From Bin52 sp965243345 (lineage in GTDB: Bacteria > Pseudomonadota > Alphaproteobacteria > Thalassobaculales > Thalassobaculaceae): 64,000 nucleotides of DNA. Both the position numbers and the translations under genes were made by a program. The notes under the pieces were generated by a model. That model worked only from the letters and a program-made list of their open reading frames with translations, was not told the origin of the DNA and did not search any database. Positions within the stretch are counted from its first letter, which is position 1. The number at the start of each line of letters is the position of its first letter. Positions 46,655 to 55,492 of the stretch are shown piece by piece. The stretch is from assembly GCA_965243345.1 (NCBI GenBank), contig CBDEUR010000003.1, positions 2,170,001 to 2,234,000 on the forward strand, read 5' to 3'.

Positions 46655-47529
46655 AGGGGATCATCCTTGCCGGGGGGTCCGGTACACGCCTCTACCCGCT
46701 GACAGTCACGGTGTCGAAACAGCTGCTGCCCGTCTACGACAAGCCGATGATCTACTACCCGCTGAGCACGCTGATGCTGGCCGGCATCCGGGACATCCTG
46801 GTGATCACCACCCCGGAGGACCAGGAACAGTTCCAGGCGCTGCTCGGCGACGGGTCACACTGGGGCATCACCATCAGTTTCGCCGTTCAGCCGTCGCCGG
46901 ACGGGCTGGCCCAGGCCTTCATCATCGGCCGGAGTTTCGTCGGCAGCGATCCGTGCTGCCTGATCCTGGGCGACAACATCTTCCATGGCCACGGTCTCCC
47001 CGAGAAACTGCAGGCGGCCGCGGCGCGCACGGACGGTGCGACGGTGTTCGGCTACTACACGAGGGACCCCGAGCGCTACGGCGTGGTGTCGTTCAACGAG
47101 GAGGGCCGAGCCCGGAGCATTGTCGAAAAACCGCAGAACCCGGAGTCCAACTGGGCGGTGACGGGGTTGTACTTCTACGACAACGAGGTTCTCGACATCG
47201 CCCGCGACGTCCAGCCCTCGCATCGCGGGGAACTCGAGATCACCGACGTCAACCGCATCTACCTCGAACGCGGGGCACTGCGGGTCGAACGCCTCGGCCG
47301 GGGTTTCGCCTGGCTCGATACCGGCACCCATCACGCGCTGATGGCGGCATCGGAGTTCGTGCGCACCGTGGAGGACCGCCAGGGGCTCAAGATCGCCTGT
47401 GTCGAGGAGGTGGCCCTGCACATGGGGTTCATCGACGACGAGCAGGTGCGCAGGCTTGCGGCCCCGCTCAGGAAGAGCGGCTACGGTGAATACCTGCTCT
47501 CGCTCGTCGGACGTGGAGACCTGTCATGA
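46651..47529 (+). CDS. rmlA: Glucose-1-phosphate thymidylyltransferase
   Basis: 292 residues from the ATG at 46651. The nucleotidyltransferase signature GGSGTRLYPLTVTVSKQLLPVYDKPMIYYPLS, LILGDNIFHGHGL and VEKPQNPESNWAVTGLYFYD are intact. It makes dTDP-glucose, the first step of the rhamnose pathway. Its stop overlaps the start of the M23 peptidase gene (ATGA). Confidence 0.96.
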   Translation: MKGIILAGGSGTRLYPLTVTVSKQLLPVYDKPMIYYPLSTLMLAGIRDILVITTPEDQEQFQALLGDGSHWGITISFAVQPSPDGLAQAFIIGRSFVGSDPCCLILGDNIFHGHGLPEKLQAAAARTDGATVFGYYTRDPERYGVVSFNEEGRARSIVEKPQNPESNWAVTGLYFYDNEVLDIARDVQPSHRGELEITDVNRIYLERGALRVERLGRGFAWLDTGTHHALMAASEFVRTVEDRQGLKIACVEEVALHMGFIDDEQVRRLAAPLRKSGYGEYLLSLVGRGDLS

Positions 47530-48584
47530 ACACCCGGCCACTTGCAGCCGCGGCCCTGCTCGCAGTCCTGGCAGCGGGCACGTCCGTCTCGGCCACGGAG
47601 CCACACGCGATCGCCGCACCGACGCCGGAAGACGTCGATGCCCCGCCGATCGCCTTCGACCTGCCGATCGACTGCGAACCGGGCATCGACTGCTGGGTCT
47701 TCAAGTACGTCGACCTGGATCCCGGTCCCGGCACCGCCGACTTCGGCTGCGGATCGATGACGCATGACGGGCACAAGGGAACCGACATCGCGCTGGCGCA
47801 TTTCGCCAGGATCCGGGACGGTGTCGCGGTCCGGGCGGCGGCCGACGGCATCGTGCGCGCGATCCGCGACGAGATGCCGGACATCCCGCAGGGCCGCCCC
47901 GACTCTCCCGACGTCGCGCAGCGCCAGTGTGGCAACGCCGTCATCATCGACCATGCGGCGGGCTGGACCTCGACTTACTGCCACCTGCACCGGGGCAGCG
48001 TGCGGGTGACCCCGGGCCAGACGGTGCGTTCCGGGACCCACATCGGCGATGTCGGCCTGTCGGGGTACACCAACTTTCCGCACCTGCATTTCGGCGTCCT
48101 GTACCAGAACCGCGTGGTCGATCCGTTCACCGGCGTGTCCGGCGCACGCAGTTGCACGATCGGCCGCGCGCCGCTGTGGCAGCGACACGTGCTGGACCGA
48201 CTGCCCTACCGCTCGGCGATCATCCACAACGTCGGGTTCTCCGACACCATTCCGGATGCCGCCGCCATCCGCTCCGGCGAGCTCACGCAGACGCTTTTTG
48301 CCCCCGGGGCGGACTCGCTCGCCTTCTGGATCGAGATCGCGGGCCTGCGCAAGAACGACCTGATCTCGATGCGGCTCACCGACCCGTCGGGGCAGCCGGT
48401 TGCGCTCAGGTCGGAACGCGCCAAGGACGACCAGCCGCGGATCTGGCTCGCTGTCGGTGTGCAGGTGAGTGACGGAACGCTCCGGTCGGGCGCCTACCGG
48501 GGCGAGGTCACGGTGACCCGCGAGGACCGGGCGGGACAGGCGAGGTCGCAGCGCGTCGTGTTCATGCGCATCGCCTACCCGTAG
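47526..48584 (+). CDS. M23 family metallopeptidase, secreted
   Basis: 352 residues from the ATG at 47526. Residues 1-23 form a Sec signal peptide. The LytM-type zinc site is complete: HKGTD (His83, Asp87) and the later HLHFG. A C-terminal part of about 130 residues is beta-rich with no recognised motif. It should act in the periplasm, on peptidoglycan cross-links or as a regulator. Translational coupling to rmlA is unusual and suggests the enzyme works alongside assembly of the rhamnose-containing surface polymer. Confidence 0.88.
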   Translation: MNTRPLAAAALLAVLAAGTSVSATEPHAIAAPTPEDVDAPPIAFDLPIDCEPGIDCWVFKYVDLDPGPGTADFGCGSMTHDGHKGTDIALAHFARIRDGVAVRAAADGIVRAIRDEMPDIPQGRPDSPDVAQRQCGNAVIIDHAAGWTSTYCHLHRGSVRVTPGQTVRSGTHIGDVGLSGYTNFPHLHFGVLYQNRVVDPFTGVSGARSCTIGRAPLWQRHVLDRLPYRSAIIHNVGFSDTIPDAAAIRSGELTQTLFAPGADSLAFWIEIAGLRKNDLISMRLTDPSGQPVALRSERAKDDQPRIWLAVGVQVSDGTLRSGAYRGEVTVTREDRAGQARSQRVVFMRIAYP

Positions 48585-48601
48585 GCTTCGCAGCGGGACG
48601 G

Positions 48602-49804
48602 TTACCCATCCCGGCTTCCGATCCACAACCGGTTGGCCGGGGGATGAGCGGCCAGCGCCTCCTCGTTGATGGTGGTCCCCCACCCGGGTGTGTCCGGAAG
48701 CAGGAGTTCGCCGTTCTCGATCACCGGCGGCGGATCGAAGATGCCGTCCTTCCAGGTCACGTCCTCGTAGTCGGTTTCCAGCACCCTGAAATTCGGGACC
48801 GCGGCGCAGAAATGCGCTCCCATCAGCGTACCGAGATGCCCGTTGAAGTTGTGGGCCGCGACGTTGACCTCGTGCATCTCCGCCAGGTTCGCGATCCGGA
48901 TCGACTCCGCGATCCCGTTCCACGGCACGTCCACGATCGCGACATCGACCGCCCCGGCGTCGAAGTACGACCGGTACTGGCGTCGGCCGAACAGTGATTC
49001 CAGGGAGGCGATCGACATCGGTGCCCGGCTTCGAATGCGCGCAAGCGCGTCGGGCTCGAAGATATCGAGCTCGAGCCAGTCGAGGCCGAGCGGCTCCAGT
49101 GCCCGGGCCACCCGCAGGTAGCCTTCGGTGCGGAAGTTGAAGTTGAGATCGAGCTTCAGTCCGATGTCCGGGCCCGCACCGTCGCGGAACGCCTGCATCT
49201 GCCGGCAGATCACGTCAACGAGCCACGGCTCGGCATTCAGTTCGGGCCCGCCGGTGGTGCGCCCGAAGCCCGGCATGTAGACCTGCGGCTCACCGTCCCC
49301 GAACAGGAAGATGTTGGTCTTGAGCGAGCCGACGCCGCTGTCGCGGACCTCGCGGCCAAGCGCGCGGATGTCGTCGAGCGAACGCGGTTGCGGCACACCC
49401 ATCGCCTCGTGGTGATTGAGCCTGAAGGTGCCGCAATGCGACCAGTAGACGGGAAGCCGGGTCCGGTACGGACCCCCGAAAAGGGCGGCGACCGGCACCC
49501 CGAGGTCACGGGCCTTGATGTCGTAGAGCGCGTTCTCGAACGCGGCGATCGCCTGCGCGGCCATGCCGCCCGGCACGTGCCGGGTGACCAGGCGCAGCCG
49601 GGTGACCACGGCCTCGACCGGTCTCGGGTCCTCGCCGATGACGAGTTCGCCCAGCCTGCGGATCACCCCGGTCAGACCGGGGCTGCCGAAACCCTCGAGA
49701 TACTCCGAGTAACCGACGATGCCGGTGTCGGTCACGATCTTCAGGAAGGAGAAGTCACGCCACCCGGCGCCGCAGTGCAGGTCCTGGACCAGGGCAATCT
49801 TCAT
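48602..49804 (-). CDS. Mandelate racemase/muconate lactonizing enzyme family protein
   Basis: 400 residues from MKIALVQDLHCG at 49804. Enolase-superfamily features: an N-terminal capping domain, AAFENALYDIKARDLGVPVAALFGG, a Lys in SLKTNIF, metal ligands in LKLDLNFNF, WLELDIFEPD and ASLESLF, and a C-terminal NVAAHNF stretch with a His. These fit sugar-acid dehydratases or racemases; the exact substrate is unknown. It converges on the M23 gene (17 bp) and is divergent from the MFS gene. Confidence 0.85.
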   Translation of the reverse strand: MKIALVQDLHCGAGWRDFSFLKIVTDTGIVGYSEYLEGFGSPGLTGVIRRLGELVIGEDPRPVEAVVTRLRLVTRHVPGGMAAQAIAAFENALYDIKARDLGVPVAALFGGPYRTRLPVYWSHCGTFRLNHHEAMGVPQPRSLDDIRALGREVRDSGVGSLKTNIFLFGDGEPQVYMPGFGRTTGGPELNAEPWLVDVICRQMQAFRDGAGPDIGLKLDLNFNFRTEGYLRVARALEPLGLDWLELDIFEPDALARIRSRAPMSIASLESLFGRRQYRSYFDAGAVDVAIVDVPWNGIAESIRIANLAEMHEVNVAAHNFNGHLGTLMGAHFCAAVPNFRVLETDYEDVTWKDGIFDPPPVIENGELLLPDTPGWGTTINEEALAAHPPANRLWIGSRDG

Positions 49805-49934
49805 CAGGCCGTCCCCTGTTGCCGTACCGGCCCTCGCGACGTGGACCGGTTTCATACCGGGTGGCATTGTGCGCCGGCTGGAGACAGCCTGTCATCACCC
49901 GCGAGGGATCCCGTGTCGTGACCGCACGCCCGTC

Positions 49935-51095
49935 ATGCCGATCTGGCTGAGATACGCGATTGGAGCCCAGGCCTGCCTTCTGGTCGGCATGGGAATCGGG
50001 AGGTTCGGCTATGCGCCGATGGTCCCGGTCCTGATCGAGTCGGGACAGCTGGCCGAGTTCGAGACCGGTCGGGTGGGCGCGCTCAATCTCGCCGGCTACG
50101 TGCTGGGCGCCGTCGCCACCGCCCGGCTGCGGCATCGCTGGCACGAGGCCGCGGTCCTGCGCACCTGCCTGGTGCTGGCCCTGCTGTCGCTCGTCGCCAG
50201 CATCATGCCGTTCGGGTACCTGTGGCTGGCGTCCTGGCGTCTGCTGGTCGGCATCGTCGTCGCGGTGATGATGATCCTCGGCATCTCCTACGTCACCCGG
50301 TTCGCACCGCCCGACCGGGTCGCCCGGGCGACATCGATTGCGTTCTCCGGCGTCGGGCTCGGCATCTTCTTCTCCGCCGTCGGACTGCCGTTCCTGCTTG
50401 AAGCGGGTGTCGCGGCCGGGTGGGCGGGCGCAGCCGCGGTCGGCGCGGTTGCGACCGGGATCGGGCTGTGGGCCTGGTCGGGGGCGCCTCGCCTCGAGGC
50501 GGCGCACGTCCCGGAACACCGCGTGCCGATTCCGGTGGAGGGCTGGAAACTGGTCGCCGCCCAGTTCCTGTTCTCGGTCGGTCTGATTCCGCACTCGATC
50601 TACTGGGTGGACTACATCGTGCGCGGGCTCGGCCACCCGATGTCCCACGGCGCCCTGCACTGGACCCTGGTCGGTGCGGGCGCCGTACTCGGCACCCTGC
50701 TCTGGGGCCGGCTCGCGGACAGGATCGGGCTGACCCCCGGACTGGTCGTGATCTTTGCCATGCTCTCGGCCTCCATCGCACTCCCGGTCCTTGCTCCCGG
50801 CGGGCTCGTGCTGTTGTTCTCCTCGCTGGTGTTCGGCTCCCAACCCGGATCGAGTGCCGTGATTGCCGGCCGCGCCCAGCAGGTGATGGGCAGCGGCGCC
50901 ATGACGCCCCTGTGGCGCTGGATGACCGTGTCGGTCGGCGCCGCCCAGCTGCTCGGCGCTCCGCTGCTGGTCGAACTGTTCAACCGCACCGGGAGCCATA
51001 CACCGGTCTTCCTCGCCGGTGGCGCGGCCATGGCGTTGGCATCAATCCTGTGCGCGACACTGCCGCGGGACACCGGCGCGACAGGGCGGACCTGA
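49935..51095 (+). CDS. YbfB/YjiJ family MFS transporter
   Basis: 386 residues from the ATG at 49935, next to the first membrane segment (MPIWLRYAIGAQACLLVGMGIGRFGYAPMVPVLI). That opening, GIGRFGYAP(M/L)xPxL, is the signature of YbfB/YjiJ carriers. About twelve membrane segments; WGRLADRIGLTPG is the MFS loop motif. Substrate unknown; the neighbouring enolase-family enzyme and deacetylase suggest uptake of an organic acid or purine breakdown product. Confidence 0.85.
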   Translation: MPIWLRYAIGAQACLLVGMGIGRFGYAPMVPVLIESGQLAEFETGRVGALNLAGYVLGAVATARLRHRWHEAAVLRTCLVLALLSLVASIMPFGYLWLASWRLLVGIVVAVMMILGISYVTRFAPPDRVARATSIAFSGVGLGIFFSAVGLPFLLEAGVAAGWAGAAAVGAVATGIGLWAWSGAPRLEAAHVPEHRVPIPVEGWKLVAAQFLFSVGLIPHSIYWVDYIVRGLGHPMSHGALHWTLVGAGAVLGTLLWGRLADRIGLTPGLVVIFAMLSASIALPVLAPGGLVLLFSSLVFGSQPGSSAVIAGRAQQVMGSGAMTPLWRWMTVSVGAAQLLGAPLLVELFNRTGSHTPVFLAGGAAMALASILCATLPRDTGATGRT

Positions 51096-51139
51096 CCCCG
51101 TATCATGGGCGCCCCGACCGGACCCCAGGGAGCCGCGCC

Positions 51140-52048
51140 ATGACACTCACGCCTCGAGATCTCGTCGGCTACGGAGCTTCTCCGCCGGACCCGCAGTGGC
51201 CGAACGGCGCCCGGCTGGCGCTCAACTTCGTGATCAACTACGAGGAGGGCTCGGAGTACTCGCTGCACGACGGAGACGGGTTTTCCGAAGCCAGCCTGAC
51301 CGAGGCACCATCCTCCATCATCCCGCACGGCGATCGTGACCTCGCGGCGGAGTCACTGTTCGAGTACGGCTCGCGGGTCGGGTTCTGGCGCCTGCTGCGG
51401 CTGTTTGGCGAGCGCGACCTGCCGGTGACCATCTTCGCCTGTGCCCTGGCGCTGGAACGCCATCCCGAAGCGGCCCGCGCGATCCGCGAGGCGGGCCTCG
51501 ACATCTGCTGCCATGGCTGGCGCTGGATCGAGCACTTCAAGCTGCCGGAATTCGTCGAACGCGAGCACATCCGCCGTGCCGTCGCCTCTCTTGCCAGCAC
51601 TCTCGGCGAGCGTCCCTACGGCTGGTACTGCCGCACCGGACCGAGCGTGAATACCCGCCGGCTGCTGGTCGAGGAGGGCGGGTTCCTCTACGACTCCGAC
51701 GCGTACAACGACGAGTTGCCCTACTGGGTGACCGTCGCGGACCGGCCGCATCTCGTCGTGCCGTACACTCTCACCAACAACGACTCCAAGTTCGGCCGCG
51801 GCTGGTTTTCCACCGGGGAGGACTTCTTCGCCTTCTGCCGGGACGCGTTCGACTTCATGCGCGAGGAAGGCCGGTCACAGCCGCGGATGATGTCGGTCGG
51901 GCTGCACATGCGCCTGACCGGGCACCCGGCGCGCGCCATGGGGCTGGCACGCCTCCTCGACCATGTCCGGCAGTTCGACGACGTGTGGATCTGCAGCCGG
52001 ATGGACATCGCACGGCACTGGATGCAGGTGCATCCCTGGCGCGGATGA
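51140..52048 (+). CDS. PuuE-like allantoinase / polysaccharide deacetylase family
   Basis: 302 residues from the ATG at 51140. The NodB-type deacetylase fold shows NFVINYEEGSEYSLHDGD, GSRVGFWRLLRLF, VTIFACALALERHPE, DICCHGWRWIEH (metal His) and GLHMRLTGHPARA. The opening TPRDLVGYGASPPDPQWPNGARLAL and the NYEEGSE motif are typical of PuuE-type allantoinases. It may hydrolyse allantoin, but family members with other substrates exist. It follows the MFS gene by 44 bp. Confidence 0.85.
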   Translation: MTLTPRDLVGYGASPPDPQWPNGARLALNFVINYEEGSEYSLHDGDGFSEASLTEAPSSIIPHGDRDLAAESLFEYGSRVGFWRLLRLFGERDLPVTIFACALALERHPEAARAIREAGLDICCHGWRWIEHFKLPEFVEREHIRRAVASLASTLGERPYGWYCRTGPSVNTRRLLVEEGGFLYDSDAYNDELPYWVTVADRPHLVVPYTLTNNDSKFGRGWFSTGEDFFAFCRDAFDFMREEGRSQPRMMSVGLHMRLTGHPARAMGLARLLDHVRQFDDVWICSRMDIARHWMQVHPWRG

Positions 52049-52055
52049 GGACCGG

Positions 52056-52244
52056 TCAGCCGACCTGCGGATCGTCGTCGGGCCCGGGCACCGGAAAGTC
52101 CGTCATCCCGTCGGGATGATCGGCCGGTACCCGGTACTCCCCGTCGAGCCAGCGGGAAAGATCCCGCAACCTGCAGCGGGCGGAACAGAAGGGACGGTGC
52201 GCCCGCACCGTCTCGGCCCCGCATTCCGGACATCTGCGCGCCAT
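52056..52244 (-). CDS. yacG: DNA gyrase inhibitor YacG
   Basis: 62 residues from the ATG at 52242-52244. Zinc ligands Cys5, Cys8, Cys20 and Cys24 (RCPECG, FCSARC), then RDLSRWLDGEYRVP. YacG binds GyrB and blocks DNA binding. It lies 8 bp after rng, the usual alphaproteobacterial arrangement. Confidence 0.93.
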   Translation of the reverse strand: MARRCPECGAETVRAHRPFCSARCRLRDLSRWLDGEYRVPADHPDGMTDFPVPGPDDDPQVG

Positions 52245-52252
52245 GCCTTCCG

Positions 52253-53515
52253 TCACTCCCCGTCGATCCACCACTCGCCGGGGGCCAGGCCGGAAACCGC
52301 TTCGAACCGGGGCTCGCAGCCGAGCCGCCGGGCAAGCTCGACCACGGCCGGGCGCAGGGAACCGGCCATCAGCGCCACCACCTCGGGCGCGCACCGGACC
52401 CGGGGGCACGCGAGGGCGCGGACACGGCCCGGCATGCGGCGCAGCACGTCACAAGCGACGGTCTCGGCGCTCGGCCGCACGCCGTGATCCGGGCCGGTGT
52501 AGAGTTCGTTCAGCGTCGGCAGGCCGCGCGGGCGGGCGACTTCCAGAACCCCGGTCCGGGTCCAGCCGTGGACCACCGGAGCGTCCGGCTCACCGTCGAA
52601 GGCGGCGGCGAACGCATCCGCAACCCGGTCACGGACCCGGCGCGCCCGCGGCACGTCGATCATGATCAGCCCGGCCAGCTGGCGCAGGCGGACCTGCCAG
52701 GCGAGTTCGGTACCGAGCGCCGCTGCCCGGCCCGCGGTCAGGGCGCCGTCGGCGATGTCGATGTCGATCGCGTTCAGCGCCTCGGTTTCCTCGATCACCA
52801 GCCGCAGCCCGTCCGGCATGGCAACGGTCCGCCGCAGCGCGAGTTCGATGGCGTCCTCGACGCCGAAGTCATCGAACAGCTCGCCGTCGCGTCCCTCGCG
52901 CAGAACCGCTGACGGCGCGCGCAGGCGCGAGCGCGCCACCGGCCCGGGAGCGGGATCGAGCACGGTTCCCACCGGGTCCTCTCCCGCCCATTCTCGCACC
53001 CGGATCAGCCGGTCGACCACGGCGCGCGCGTCGGCCACCACATCCGCGCACCGGCGGTGCCCGGCGGTCGCGCGGACAATGATGCCGGCTCCGTCCGGCG
53101 CCAGGTCCGCGACGGCCCGGCGCAGCCCATCGCGCTGGCCGGTGTCGACGATGCGCCGCGACACGCTGGCCCCGCTGCGGCCGGGCACGATCGAGACGAA
53201 CTCCCCGTCGAGACCGAAACCGGTGGACACCCGCGCTGCCTTGCCGCGCCGGGCCTCGGAGCGAACCTGGACAGCGAGCGAGGCGCCCTCGTGCACCGGG
53301 TTCCCGCGGGTGTGGTCCAGCACGCCAGCGCATCCGCCCAGGTCGAGAAAGCACTGCCCTCGCCGCACCGCGGTGACCCGTGCCACCACCACCTGACCCA
53401 GCCGCCACGGACGCGATACGCGCTCGACCAGCAACTCCCGCAGCCGTCCGTCCTCGATGATCGCAACCCGGGTTTCGGCGGCGGACCTGTCGACCAGGAT
53501 CTCGCGCGCGGTCAT
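52253..53515 (-). CDS. rng: Ribonuclease E/G family protein
   Basis: 420 residues from the ATG at 53513-53515. An N-terminal S1-like part (GQVVVARVTAVRRGQCFLDLG) is followed by the RNase E/G core, with the metal-binding Asp residues in NAIDIDIADG and LIMIDVPRARR. The core is shorter and more divergent than E. coli RNase G (489 residues), and the motif after the second Asp (PRARR for F-D/E-M-type) is unusual. The start overlaps the maf stop (ATGA). Confidence 0.88.
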   Translation of the reverse strand: MTAREILVDRSAAETRVAIIEDGRLRELLVERVSRPWRLGQVVVARVTAVRRGQCFLDLGGCAGVLDHTRGNPVHEGASLAVQVRSEARRGKAARVSTGFGLDGEFVSIVPGRSGASVSRRIVDTGQRDGLRRAVADLAPDGAGIIVRATAGHRRCADVVADARAVVDRLIRVREWAGEDPVGTVLDPAPGPVARSRLRAPSAVLREGRDGELFDDFGVEDAIELALRRTVAMPDGLRLVIEETEALNAIDIDIADGALTAGRAAALGTELAWQVRLRQLAGLIMIDVPRARRVRDRVADAFAAAFDGEPDAPVVHGWTRTGVLEVARPRGLPTLNELYTGPDHGVRPSAETVACDVLRRMPGRVRALACPRVRCAPEVVALMAGSLRPAVVELARRLGCEPRFEAVSGLAPGEWWIDGE

Positions 53516-54135
53516 GGCGGATCGGCGACGTGGTAACGAAACCCGCTGCCGGCCAGCATGGCGTGGACCTCGGCGAGCGGCAGACCGACCACGTTGCTGT
53601 AGGACCCGTTGAGCGAGGCAACCCAGGCGGCCGCCATGCCCTGGATCGCGTATCCACCGGCCTTCCCGCGCCATTCACCGGCGGCGAGATAGATGTCGAG
53701 CTCGTCGGCGGACAGACGCTTGAACCGCACGTGGGTCGCAACGAGGCGCCGGAGCCTGGCGCCGTCGGGACGCACCAGCGTGACCGCACCCAGAACCCGG
53801 TGGCGGCGCCCGGACAGCAACCCGAGACACAGGCGTGCCTCGTCCGGTTCGAGCGCCTTGGGCAGGATCCGGCGCCCGCAGGCAACGACGGTATCGGCAG
53901 CGAGCACGAAGGCGCCCGGGTGCCGGGGCGCCACGTCATCGGCCTTGGCGTCCGCCATGCGCGCGGCGTAGGTCCGGGGGATCTCGCCCCTGGACGGGGT
54001 CTCGTCGACACCCGGACGGTCGATCCGGTCGGGAACCAGGCCTATCTGTTGCAGCAGGTCACGCCGGCGGGGTGACGCCGAGGCCAGCACACAGGGCAGG
54101 CCGGACTGCGGCCGAAACACCGCGCGGGGGGGCAT
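53512..54135 (-). CDS. maf: Maf family nucleoside triphosphate pyrophosphatase
   Basis: 207 residues from the ATG at 54133-54135. The N-terminal LASASPRRRDLLQQIGL, the RPGVDETP stretch, VLAADTVVACGRRILPKA and a C-terminal IQGMAAAWVASLNGSYSNVVGLPL are family hallmarks. It hydrolyses non-canonical nucleotides. Coupled to rng, and 27 bp after infA. Confidence 0.94.
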   Translation of the reverse strand: MPPRAVFRPQSGLPCVLASASPRRRDLLQQIGLVPDRIDRPGVDETPSRGEIPRTYAARMADAKADDVAPRHPGAFVLAADTVVACGRRILPKALEPDEARLCLGLLSGRRHRVLGAVTLVRPDGARLRRLVATHVRFKRLSADELDIYLAAGEWRGKAGGYAIQGMAAAWVASLNGSYSNVVGLPLAEVHAMLAGSGFRYHVADPP

Positions 54136-54162
54136 GCGCAGGGCCGCCGGACGCCGGCTGCG

Positions 54163-54381
54163 CTACTTGAATCGGAAGGTGATTCGACCCTTGGTCAGGT
54201 CATACGGCGTCATTTCGACGTTGACGCGGTCGCCGGCAAGAACACGGATCCGGTTCTTCCTCATCTTGCCGCTGGTGTGGGCCAGAACCTCGTGCTCGTT
54301 GTCCAGCTTGACCCTGAACATCGCATTCGGAAGCAGTTCAGAAACCGTTCCCGAGACTTCCAGGACATCTTCTTTCGCCAT
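54163..54381 (-). CDS. infA: Translation initiation factor IF-1
   Basis: 72 residues, the normal IF-1 length, from the ATG at 54379-54381. MAKEDVLEVSGTVSELLPN, then NEHEVLAHTSGKMRKNRIRVLAGDRV and YDLTKGRITFRFK are nearly the consensus OB-fold sequence. It binds the 30S A site during initiation. Confidence 0.98.
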   Translation of the reverse strand: MAKEDVLEVSGTVSELLPNAMFRVKLDNEHEVLAHTSGKMRKNRIRVLAGDRVNVEMTPYDLTKGRITFRFK

Positions 54382-54476
54382 GGCACCATCAGTTTGTGTT
54401 GATCGGACGGGCACGAAGGTGGAGCCGGACAGGGGAAAAATCAAGCCGCTTGTTCCCTCGACACGATGGTCGCGGA

Positions 54477-54935
54477 CTACGGAAACCGCTTCTCGATCCG
54501 GCGGATCAGTTCGTCGCGGACCTCCCGGTAACCGGCGCGACGCATCTCGAGACTGCCTTCGAAGATGGTGACGTCGAGGATCGGCCAGTACTCGATGTCG
54601 CACGCCATTGTGCGGGTCAGTTCCGTTGCCCGGTGGTGGGCCTCGGGCGACAGCGAGACGATGAGGTCGAAGAACCCGTCCTCCATCTCCTCGAAGGTCT
54701 TCGGCCGGTGACCGGCAAGATCGATGCCCAGTTCCGACAGGACCTCGACCGCGAGGGGGTCGAGTGTTCCATGCCTGATCCCGCAGGAATCCACGTACAT
54801 GCTGGTTCCGCACCGGTGCTTGAGGATTGCCTCCGCCATCGGCGAGCGTACCGAGTTCTGCACGCAGGCGAAGAGCACCGCGCCCGGCGCCGCGCCGGGT
54901 TGCGGCAGGAACGGAGTCTCTCCGATCCCGGTCAC
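54477..54935 (-). CDS. Low-molecular-weight phosphotyrosine phosphatase family protein
   Basis: 152 residues from a GTG at 54933-54935. The P-loop is CVQNSVR (Cys24 to Arg30, the CX5R site), in FACVQNSVRSPMAEA. Later DLIVSLSPEAHHRA and IEYWPILDVTIFEGS resemble the arsenate reductase/LMW-PTP general acid region. This gene sits before infA in many Alphaproteobacteria; its substrate is not established. Confidence 0.88.
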   Translation of the reverse strand: MTGIGETPFLPQPGAAPGAVLFACVQNSVRSPMAEAILKHRCGTSMYVDSCGIRHGTLDPLAVEVLSELGIDLAGHRPKTFEEMEDGFFDLIVSLSPEAHHRATELTRTMACDIEYWPILDVTIFEGSLEMRRAGYREVRDELIRRIEKRFP

Positions 54936-54943
54936 GACGAGAA

Positions 54944-55468
54944 TCAGCCCCGAATGTGCAGGACGCAGATCAGGGTGAACAGGCGCCTCGCCGTCGGGAA
55001 ATCCATCGAGACCTGTCCATCGAGGCGCTCCAGCAGGATCCTCGCTCCTTCATCGTGCAGCGCGCGTCGGCCCACGTCGATCGCCTCGATCTTCGACGGC
55101 GACAGGTTGCGGATCGCCTCGTAGTAGTTCTCGCAGACGTGGAAGTAGTCACGCACCACCCTGCGGAACGGTGCAATCGGCAGGGTGACTTCGCCGACCG
55201 TGGTCCCGTCGGTGGTGCGGATGTCGAACTGCAGCCGGCTTTCCTCGATCGCGAGGTGCAGGTGGAAGCTTGCCTCCTCCACCCCGACCGGACAGAACCT
55301 GTTGTCCTCGATCAGGTCATAGATTGCCACCGCGCGCTCGTGTTCCACCTCCGCGCTGCGCCGCAGGACCGTACGTTCGTTCAGCGTGATCTGGACGATC
55401 CGCCCCCCGGCGTTCTGGTTCGACGGATCCGGCACGCCATCGGGCATGGTGAGCGCACGCCGTGTCAT
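54944..55468 (-). CDS. UPF0262 family protein
   Basis: 174 residues from the ATG at 55466-55468. The sequence (VQITLNERTVLRRSAEVEHERAVAIYDLIEDNRF, then PIAPFRRVVRDYFHVCENYYEAIRNLSP) matches the UPF0262 family, which is confined to Alphaproteobacteria and lies next to hisD. Function unknown. Confidence 0.9.
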   Translation of the reverse strand: MTRRALTMPDGVPDPSNQNAGGRIVQITLNERTVLRRSAEVEHERAVAIYDLIEDNRFCPVGVEEASFHLHLAIEESRLQFDIRTTDGTTVGEVTLPIAPFRRVVRDYFHVCENYYEAIRNLSPSKIEAIDVGRRALHDEGARILLERLDGQVSMDFPTARRLFTLICVLHIRG

Positions 55469-55492
55469 GCTGCGTGTCCTCTCTACACCGGG

